Below are positions 58,319 through 64,000 of a stretch of DNA of 64,000 nt, one piece after another. The notes beneath the pieces are model-generated. The model had not been told where the DNA came from, searched no databases, and saw nothing but the letters and a program-made list of their open reading frames with translations. The stretch is from Allomuricauda sp. ARW1Y1 (GTDB lineage Bacteria > Bacteroidota > Bacteroidia > Flavobacteriales > Flavobacteriaceae), in contig NZ_JACBZU010000001.1 in the NCBI RefSeq assembly GCF_013407935.1, positions 248,001 through 312,000 on the forward strand, read 5' to 3'. A program made the position numbers and the translations under genes. Position 1 is the stretch's first letter. Every line of letters starts with the position of its first letter.

Positions 58319-59457
58319 TGGACGTAGGGATTCAAAAAACCATCGTTTTTCTGTTCTTTATCTTCATTGGGATTGTACTTAAGGTGAAGTTCAAGTCCAA
58401 AGAGGAGATTACGGGCATAAAAAAAATCATTCTGAACTTGGCCCTGCCAGCGACCATCTTCATTGCGTTGTTGGGGGTCAAGGTAGAACTTCATTTGCTG
58501 CTATTGCCCTTATTGGCCCTTGGGCTCAACTTGATCTTGTTCTTTGCCATGCCGTTTATTCTGCCCCTTATGGGCATTGGAAAAGGCACGTCGGATTATA
58601 GAACAGCAAGATTGTTGGTGCCATCACTAGCGCCGGGACTTTCATCGTTTCCTTTTATTTTGGAATTCTTGGGTGATCAATACTTGGCCAAAGCCGCTAT
58701 GTCCGACCTTGGCAATAAAGTGTTCGTGCTCTTCTTTTTGTATTTGGTGGCCATGAATTGGCATTATGGGCTTCAATCCAGTGAAAAAAGAAAAGGGGGA
58801 ACCAAACTAAAGCCCTTGATAAAGGCCATGGTCTCGGAGCCGGTGAACGTATTTATTGGAGCAGCCTTGGTTTTGTTGGCTTTTGGGGTAAGCATGGACT
58901 CCCTACCGTTCTTTTTGAGCGAGACCTTGGAGAAACTGAGCTTAATTATGACACCGCTTGTGCTGCTTTTTATCGGACTTGCGGTAAAAATCAAAAGAAA
59001 GCAGTTCATTCAGATTTTTTCACTGCTGTGTACCCGGGCAGGTTTGGTCCTCCTTATATCTGGGACCTTTGTCACTCTTGCAGGCATTGAAGCACCAAAG
59101 GAAATCCTCTTGACCATGGCGTTTGGACTAAGCGCCTGCAGTTTCTGGCCTTATGCACATATCGCGGCCGTAGATAGTTTGGAAATGGACCAAAAACCCC
59201 ACAAAAGAACCTTTAACAGTGATTTTGGGGTGGCCATACTGGCCTTATCATTCCCCTTGTCCACCATCTTAATCTTGGCTACATTGAACAGCGGAACCCT
59301 TTTTGCAAACCCATTGATGATTTTTATGGTTTCAGGTGTCCTATTAGCCGTTGGGTTTTCCATTCCTTGGCTCAGCGGAGTACACAAAAAAAAGTGGTCT
59401 GCCCAAAAGCTCATGGATCGTGAAATACAAGCTGCAACGGCGGAAAAAGCCGCTTAA
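58318..59457 (+). CDS. AEC-like permease (auxin efflux carrier/malate permease fold)
   Basis: 379 residues with 10 predicted membrane helices, internally duplicated about a central loop (residues 160-180). IILNLALPATIFIALLGVKV near 37-56 is the typical AEC first crossover motif, and FPLSTILILATLNSGTLF lies near the end. Substrates in this fold are carboxylates, amino-acid-like compounds or auxin. GTG start overlapping the aminotransferase stop implies translational coupling; no early ATG exists. Confidence 0.85.
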   Translation: MDVGIQKTIVFLFFIFIGIVLKVKFKSKEEITGIKKIILNLALPATIFIALLGVKVELHLLLLPLLALGLNLILFFAMPFILPLMGIGKGTSDYRTARLLVPSLAPGLSSFPFILEFLGDQYLAKAAMSDLGNKVFVLFFLYLVAMNWHYGLQSSEKRKGGTKLKPLIKAMVSEPVNVFIGAALVLLAFGVSMDSLPFFLSETLEKLSLIMTPLVLLFIGLAVKIKRKQFIQIFSLLCTRAGLVLLISGTFVTLAGIEAPKEILLTMAFGLSACSFWPYAHIAAVDSLEMDQKPHKRTFNSDFGVAILALSFPLSTILILATLNSGTLFANPLMIFMVSGVLLAVGFSIPWLSGVHKKKWSAQKLMDREIQAATAEKAA

Positions 59458-59483
59458 ATAGCAGACATAGTCCGCTAAATTGT

Positions 59484-59491
59484 TACCTTTC
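59484..59491 (+). promoter_or_regulatory. Possible -7 box for the M20 amidohydrolase gene
   Basis: TACCTTTC, seven of eight to TAnnTTTG and identical to the haaO box, 17 bases before the ATG at 59509. It suggests a second promoter within the module. Confidence 0.35.
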
Positions 59492-59508
59492 AGGAAAACC
59501 AAACCATT

Positions 59509-60804
59509 ATGAAGTCAGTATTCTTCCCATTATTGGCCATTTTATGCATTGGTATCACCACTGCGCAACAATCCCCGATAAAGGTTGACCAAGACCGACT
59601 TGAGGACAGGATTTTCAAGCTGGCCGAATTCGGATTGCAAGAAAATGGTGAAACAGAACGTGTTGCCTTTAGCGATGCCGATATTGAAGCACGCAACTGG
59701 GTGATACAAACCCTAAAGGGTTTGGAGATGGAGGTTCAGGTGGATGCTGCGGGAAATATTATCGGGACACGAAAAGGTACCGACGCCACTAAAAAACCCA
59801 TTGCCTTTGGTTCCCATATTGATAGGGTTCCCAATGGGGGCAACTACGATGGCTGTTTGGGTTCCATGGCGGCTTTGGAAATTATCGAAACGCTAAATGA
59901 AAACAACATAACAACCGAACATCCTTTGGAAGTCATCATTTTTCCGAACGAAGAAGGTGGTGTGATGGGCAGTAGGGCCATGGCCGGGAATCTGGGCAAA
60001 TCAGCCTTTCCCATTGTCAATGCTACCGGATATTCCATGGGCGAAGGTATCATGAGAATAGGAGGAGATACCACAAAAATTGAAAGCGCAAAACGTGAAA
60101 AAGGTAGCTTAGCCGCTTTTTTGGAGCTTCATATTGAACAAGGAGGCAAGCTGGAAAAGGAGCAATTGGACATAGGTGTGGTAGAAGGAATCGTTGGACT
60201 GAATTGGTGGGATGTCGTATTCACCGGTTTTGCCAACCATGCCGGCACCACTCCCATGAATGCGCGACAAGATGCATTGTTGGCCGCAGCCAAATATATT
60301 GTTGCCGTAAATGAGATTACCAATAGTTTTGAAGGCACCCAAGTAGGTACCGTAGGGCGAATAAAGGCAGAACCTGGCGCTCCGAACGTAATTCCTGGTA
60401 AGGTAGTGGCCAGCTTGGAAATACGTGACCTCTCCTCCGAGGTCATCCAGAAAGTGTACAACGCCATTAAAGAGAAAACTGAGGAGATTGCGGAAGCCTC
60501 CAACGTATCCGTAGAGTTTTTGCCGTTGGATACCACTGCAGAACCTGCCCTGACCGATACTAAGATTCAAAAAGAAATTGAAAGCTCTGCCAAGGCATTG
60601 GGATTAAGCTACCAATATATGCCCAGTGGTGCCGGCCATGATGCACAGGATATTTCCCGTTTTGCACCAGTAGGGATGATTTTTGTTCCCAGCAAGGGAG
60701 GCATCAGTCACTCGCCCAAAGAATTTACGTCAGCAGAAGATATGGCCAATGGTGCCAACGTTCTGCTCCATACTATTTTGTCTTTGGATAAGAAGTTGGA
60801 TTGA
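59509..60804 (+). CDS. Secreted M20-family Zn-dependent amidohydrolase (hydantoinase/carbamoylase type)
   Basis: 431 residues; signal peptide about 1-20 (ending ITTAQ). Metal site residues: H103 in FGSHIDRVPNGG, D114 in NYDGCLGS, E148/E149 in FPNEEGGVMGSRA, H208 in LELHIEQGG, H244 in GFANHAGTTPMNARQDAL, and H377 and H401 in GAGHDAQDIS and GGISHSPKEF. This is the N-carbamoyl-L-amino acid hydrolase / allantoate amidohydrolase / ureidoglycolate group, in which most members are cytoplasmic. It follows the permease by 51 bases and probably shares its function. Confidence 0.9.
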   Translation: MKSVFFPLLAILCIGITTAQQSPIKVDQDRLEDRIFKLAEFGLQENGETERVAFSDADIEARNWVIQTLKGLEMEVQVDAAGNIIGTRKGTDATKKPIAFGSHIDRVPNGGNYDGCLGSMAALEIIETLNENNITTEHPLEVIIFPNEEGGVMGSRAMAGNLGKSAFPIVNATGYSMGEGIMRIGGDTTKIESAKREKGSLAAFLELHIEQGGKLEKEQLDIGVVEGIVGLNWWDVVFTGFANHAGTTPMNARQDALLAAAKYIVAVNEITNSFEGTQVGTVGRIKAEPGAPNVIPGKVVASLEIRDLSSEVIQKVYNAIKEKTEEIAEASNVSVEFLPLDTTAEPALTDTKIQKEIESSAKALGLSYQYMPSGAGHDAQDISRFAPVGMIFVPSKGGISHSPKEFTSAEDMANGANVLLHTILSLDKKLD

Positions 60805-60806
60805 TC

Positions 60807-61481
60807 TCAGCTCTGTGGAGATAAGATAATTCTCCTAGCCGCATTGGCTATCAAACCAATACTGAGCCAATAAGTGCTTAGTATCACAACACTAGAATAA
60901 GCGAAATCCGCTTTGAACTTGGCAATGGCAATCATAGTATCAGAGAACATAAATAGGAGCACGGCCACCGAAATCCATACAAACGGCTTGCTCTTTTCCT
61001 TAAGGAAAATTCCAATCCCTTGCCAAGCCATAAAACAGATGACCAAAACATAAACTCCAACAGGTACCATAAAGTCGCCGAGACTCGGTTTTAACCACAG
61101 AAAAAGAGAGATGCCGATGCCATAAAGTGCCAAAAAGGATATCCAATGAGTCTGAAAACCCTTTAGCTGCACAAAAGATGTGGCAAACAACAGATGTGCC
61201 ACCAAAAAGGCTGCCAGTCCATAAACGAAGTATGCGGGAAACAACAATAGAATATCCCCTAACAAACAAAACAGAAAAGCAAGGACCATCAAGGTTTTGA
61301 ATTTGGATTGCTGTGTTTGGGGAACAAGCACAACCAAAGATGTCACCAAAATCGTGGTCAATGGTTTTAAGAGCATATAAGCCAAGGTCTGGCCCAAAGC
61401 CTCGGTCGTAATGGCTAAAACGGCACTAATCGCTATTAAAACATTGATTGTTTTGACTGATTTGGATGCTATCGTTGCCAT
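60807..61481 (-). CDS. YhhN/lysoplasmalogenase-family membrane protein
   Basis: 224 residues, eight predicted helices. LLKPLTTILVTSLVVLVPQT, FCLLGDILLLFPAYF, GLAAFLVAHLLFATSF and MFSDTMIAIAKF are the TMEM86/YhhN conserved motifs, with the two aspartates of the active site. Family members hydrolyse the vinyl-ether bond of lysoplasmalogens; the bacterial substrate is unknown. Start lies inside the CYTH gene end (13-base overlap), so the two are one operon. Confidence 0.9.
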   Translation of the reverse strand: MATIASKSVKTINVLIAISAVLAITTEALGQTLAYMLLKPLTTILVTSLVVLVPQTQQSKFKTLMVLAFLFCLLGDILLLFPAYFVYGLAAFLVAHLLFATSFVQLKGFQTHWISFLALYGIGISLFLWLKPSLGDFMVPVGVYVLVICFMAWQGIGIFLKEKSKPFVWISVAVLLFMFSDTMIAIAKFKADFAYSSVVILSTYWLSIGLIANAARRIILSPQS

Positions 61482-61948
61482 TCCTTAAAGGGTTTTATGC
61501 TCAATTGTGAATTATAATATGGTACCTGGCCAGTGACTTCCTCTCCCAGCCAATTCGGTTTTTCAAAACGTTCATCTTCATGCTTGAGTTCCACTTCGGC
61601 AAGCACCAAACCTTTGTTTTCGCCCAAAAACTCATCCACTTCAAACAGGTGATCACCCCATGGGACTTCAAAACGGACCTTTTCCAAAATACCCGATTCA
61701 CATAAATCAATAAGATTTGTCGCCTCCGATGCCGTAATTTCCGTTTCCCATTCAAAACGTGTAGTTCCAGAATCGTTACTGGGACCCTTTACGGTCAAAA
61801 ATCCCTTGTCTCCCTTGATGCGAACCCTGACGGTTCGTTCCGGGTCTGTGTTCAAAAATCCCTGCACAATACGTGTTTGCGATGTCGCCTGTTGCTTGAA
61901 TCCATCGCCTGTGACCAAAAACTTGCGTTCTATTTCCAAATGTTCCAT
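61469..61948 (-). CDS. CYTH-domain triphosphate-binding protein
   Basis: 159 residues from the ATG at 61948. The ExExK signature is E5, E7, K9 in LEIERKFLV, and VRVRIKGDKGFLTVKG, RFEWETEI and LAEVELKHEDE provide the other charged residues of the tunnel. Members are inorganic triphosphatases, thiamine triphosphatases or class IV adenylate cyclases; the short single-domain form suggests a triphosphatase. Divergent from DNA polymerase IV with only 27 bases between start codons. Confidence 0.92.
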   Translation of the reverse strand: MEHLEIERKFLVTGDGFKQQATSQTRIVQGFLNTDPERTVRVRIKGDKGFLTVKGPSNDSGTTRFEWETEITASEATNLIDLCESGILEKVRFEVPWGDHLFEVDEFLGENKGLVLAEVELKHEDERFEKPNWLGEEVTGQVPYYNSQLSIKPFKEWQR

Positions 61949-61964
61949 CAAACTAAATATACCC

Positions 61965-61972
61965 TAAATTTG
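61965..61972 (+). promoter_or_regulatory. -7 box overlapping the DNA polymerase IV start region
   Basis: TAAATTTG, perfect TAnnTTTG, ends only 3 bases before the ATG at 61976, so a transcript from it would be leaderless or would start inside the gene. Confidence 0.4.
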
Positions 61973-61975
61973 GGT

Positions 61976-63076
61976 ATGGATTTCGATTTTCCCTTACGAA
62001 AAATCATTCATGTGGATATGGATGCCTTTTACGCCTCGGTGGAACAGCACGACAACCCCGAGCTTAAGGGAAAGCCCCTTGCCGTTGGAGGCGGGTCCAA
62101 ACGCGGGGTGGTCTCGGCAGCGAGCTACGAAGCCAGAAAATACGGAGTTCGGAGTGCCATGGCCGGCTCCATTGCCTTGCGGAACTGTCCACATCTTATT
62201 TTTGTAAAACCCCGATTTGACCGCTACAAGGAGGTATCCCTTCAAATCCGGGAAATTTTTTATGAATACACCGACTTGGTAGAACCGCTTTCGTTGGATG
62301 AGGCCTATTTGGATGTAACGGAAAACAAAAAAGGGAATCCCTCTGCTACCTTGATTGCCAAGGAAATTCGCCAGAAAATCTTTGACAAAACGGGGCTCAC
62401 GGCGTCTGCGGGAATCTCTATAAACAAGTTTATCGCAAAGGTGGCCAGTGATTACAACAAACCCAATGGTCAAAAAACGGTCAATCCCGAGGAAGTCATT
62501 GATTTTTTGGAGCGTCTTGATATCCGAAAGTTTTATGGGGTAGGGAAAGTCACCGCCGAAAAAATGTATCGGCTTGGCATTTTCACGGGGAAAGACCTCA
62601 AAGAAAAGTCACTGGAGTTTTTGGACAAACATTTTGGAAAGAGCGGCGGGCACTATTATCATGTGGTGCGTGGCATCCACAACAGCGAAGTAAAACCGCA
62701 CAGGACTCCAAAGTCGGTAGGGGCAGAACGTACCTTTTCAGAGAATCTGAGCAGTGAGATATTTATGCTGGAAAAATTGGACAATATTGCCCACGAGTTG
62801 GAACGCAGGCTTCAGAAATCGAAAATTGCGGGCAAAACGGTGACCCTAAAAATCAAGTACAGCGATTTTACGCTCCAGACCCGGAGCAAGACCTTGCCCT
62901 ATTTTATCTCTAGCAAGGATTTGATTTTGGAAACCGCAAAGGAATTGTTGTACCAATCCTCTTTGGAAAACTCCGTTCGGTTGTTGGGCATTTCCTTGGC
63001 CAACCTCAACACGGAAAAAGAAAAGGACGAGCCTAAAAAGGAGTCCGTGCTGGTTCAGCTGAGATTTGATTTTTAA
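61976..63076 (+). CDS. dinB: DNA polymerase IV (Y-family)
   Basis: 366 residues from the ATG at 61976; upstream in-frame codons (from a TTG at 61877) overlap the divergent gene and are rejected. Catalytic residues are D14 in IIHVDMDAFYASVEQHDN and D108/E109 in LSLDEAYLDV; the thumb ASAGISINKFIAKVASDYNK and little-finger GAERTFSENL segments are intact. It performs error-prone synthesis past lesions. The C-terminus ends VLVQLRFDF without a clear beta-clamp motif that I can name. Confidence 0.95.
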   Translation: MDFDFPLRKIIHVDMDAFYASVEQHDNPELKGKPLAVGGGSKRGVVSAASYEARKYGVRSAMAGSIALRNCPHLIFVKPRFDRYKEVSLQIREIFYEYTDLVEPLSLDEAYLDVTENKKGNPSATLIAKEIRQKIFDKTGLTASAGISINKFIAKVASDYNKPNGQKTVNPEEVIDFLERLDIRKFYGVGKVTAEKMYRLGIFTGKDLKEKSLEFLDKHFGKSGGHYYHVVRGIHNSEVKPHRTPKSVGAERTFSENLSSEIFMLEKLDNIAHELERRLQKSKIAGKTVTLKIKYSDFTLQTRSKTLPYFISSKDLILETAKELLYQSSLENSVRLLGISLANLNTEKEKDEPKKESVLVQLRFDF

Positions 63077-63080
63077 AATA

Positions 63081-63218
63081 GGAGGCTTTCTAAGAAGTCG
63101 TTTTTAACGTCAACCTGAACTTGTTTCAGGTTCTCAAAACACATTAAGCATTATCTGGTGAGATTCCGAAACTAGTTCGGAATGACGAATCAGATAAAAG
63201 TACTATTAGAAAGCCTCC
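63081..63218. repeat. Palindromic element with 13-bp perfect terminal inverted repeats
   Basis: GGAGGCTTTCTAA at 63081-63093 is perfectly inverted at 63206-63218. Inside are two smaller palindromes: AACCTGAACTTGTTTCAGGTT near 63111-63131 and ATTCCGAAACTAGTTCGGAA near 63164-63183. No open reading frame. The outer repeat is similar to that of the element at 54518 (shared AGGCTNTYTAARAAG), so both may belong to one dispersed family. It lies between dinB and the M16 peptidase ends. Confidence 0.78.
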
Positions 63219-63225
63219 TTATTCA

Positions 63226-64000
63226 TTAATTTTTAATATCAGATTCCACAGGCTGTACCGCAGGTTTTTTGGGGTTGCCATCGGCATCAATCTCAATGAT
63301 GTTATCAAAACCAAGTTCATCCAACTTTTCGATGATTTCAGCTCTGTCGCCCACCATAAACCAGTTTACTTTGTCCGGCTGTACCACTTGGTTACTCACC
63401 TTTCGAATATCGTCCACCGAAAGGCTTCTTACATTCTGGTCATATTTTTGGTAGTAATCATCCGGTAAATTGTAGCGCACCAAGTTTCTCACCGAACTGT
63501 TTACGGAACTATTGGTTTCCCATTGGCCAGGAAGCTTCAACACTTGGTTGGTCTTTACTTTGTCCAGTTCTTCTTTTGTCGCAGGTCTGGTCGAAGTAAA
63601 TTCAGCAATCTCTTTTCTGATTTCGGTTACGGACTCTGCTGTTTTGTCGGTCTGCACCGGAGCGTACACAATAAACGGACGCTCTTCTTTGGAACCTATC
63701 ACAAAGCCACCCGCTCCGTAGGACCAATGTTTGTCCTCTCTCAAATTCATATTGATTCGAGAAGTGAAATCACCTCCAAGAATATTGACCATTTGCTCCA
63801 AAGCTATTTCTGAAACATCACCATACTTTTCTGTGAGGTGTCCTGCCAGTATCACCGATTGTTGGGATTCGGGCCTGTTCATGAGATAAAGGGTGTTTTT
63901 GGAATTGGTCTTGGGCTCATTGAAAACAATCTTCGGAACGTCTCCCTTTTTCCACTTGCCCAAGGTTTTTTCCAATTTGGACTTGAGTTCTGCCATTTCC
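63226..64000 (-). CDS. M16-family metallopeptidase, C-terminal part (cut by window edge)
   Basis: At least 257 residues; the gene continues past the right edge. The visible part is the C-terminal, non-catalytic M16_C-like domain: QMVNILGGDFTSRINMNLRE near residues 68-87 here, SYGAGGFVIGSKEERPFIVY, and a final regulatory helix with VDDIRKVSNQVVQPDK. The zinc-binding HxxEH motif would lie upstream or in a partner gene. Bacteroidetes usually encode pairs of secreted or periplasmic M16 proteins of this kind; whether this copy is catalytic cannot be judged. Confidence 0.85.
   Translation of the reverse strand, partial: EMAELKSKLEKTLGKWKKGDVPKIVFNEPKTNSKNTLYLMNRPESQQSVILAGHLTEKYGDVSEIALEQMVNILGGDFTSRINMNLREDKHWSYGAGGFVIGSKEERPFIVYAPVQTDKTAESVTEIRKEIAEFTSTRPATKEELDKVKTNQVLKLPGQWETNSSVNSSVRNLVRYNLPDDYYQKYDQNVRSLSVDDIRKVSNQVVQPDKVNWFMVGDRAEIIEKLDELGFDNIIEIDADGNPKKPAVQPVESDIKN

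Overview
The window is a gene-dense chromosomal segment (by eye low-to-mid 40s % GC) of a Flavobacteriaceae bacterium, most like marine Muricauda/Allomuricauda relatives; the genus is not proven. Evidence: the order ileS - TraR/DksA - lspA, the MoxR/BatABCDE aerotolerance operon, abundant lipoproteins with short SC/GC lipoboxes, a TonB receptor with an N-terminal regulatory-like domain, and at least 13 perfect TAnnTTTG -7 boxes (the Bacteroidetes promoter signature) just upstream of genes on both strands. I found no rRNA, tRNA, CRISPR array, phage or insertion sequence.

Layout. 0-6.3 kb: the 5' end of uvrC (cut by the left edge), a 29-codon membrane-peptide ORF, 5-formyl-THF cyclo-ligase, and a leftward ileS/dksA-like/secreted protein/lspA operon. 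6.4-12.7 kb: a repeat-rich lipoprotein, a heme-receptor-like TonB protein coupled to recO, gdhA, and a cystathionine gamma-synthase. 12.7-23.5 kb: small envelope proteins, a DMT exporter, a nitronate monooxygenase-like enzyme, a YheT hydrolase, a lipoprotein cytochrome c, a META/DinB-fold envelope cluster and a SulP transporter. 23.5-34.8 kb: a PhyH oxygenase divergent from an AraC regulator, gpsA and glpD facing each other, CvpA, a CAP-domain lipoprotein, and a haaO - DUF1304 - ALDH7-like group. 34.8-42.6 kb: acyl-ACP desaturase, phosphoesterase, fructokinase plus amylosucrase (a compact sucrose module), an AlbA_2 protein, SDR and AKR. 42.7-51.8 kb: the eight-gene MoxR/Bat operon. 51.8-56.8 kb: SulP plus beta-carbonic anhydrase (probable bicarbonate uptake), a ceramidase-like membrane protein and pheS. 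57.1-60.8 kb: a Tat-signal aminotransferase, an AEC-type permease and a secreted M20 amidohydrolase. 61-64 kb: lysoplasmalogenase-like and CYTH proteins, DNA polymerase IV, and the C-terminus of an M16 peptidase.

The best candidate for an under-described system is the 57.1-60.8 kb module, where two enzyme classes that are normally cytoplasmic both carry export signals and flank a permease. The next most interesting features are three nested-palindrome repeats (40.8, 54.5 and 63.1 kb); two of them share a terminal inverted repeat and behave like non-autonomous MITE or REP-type elements, the 54.5 kb copy also resembling a terminator.
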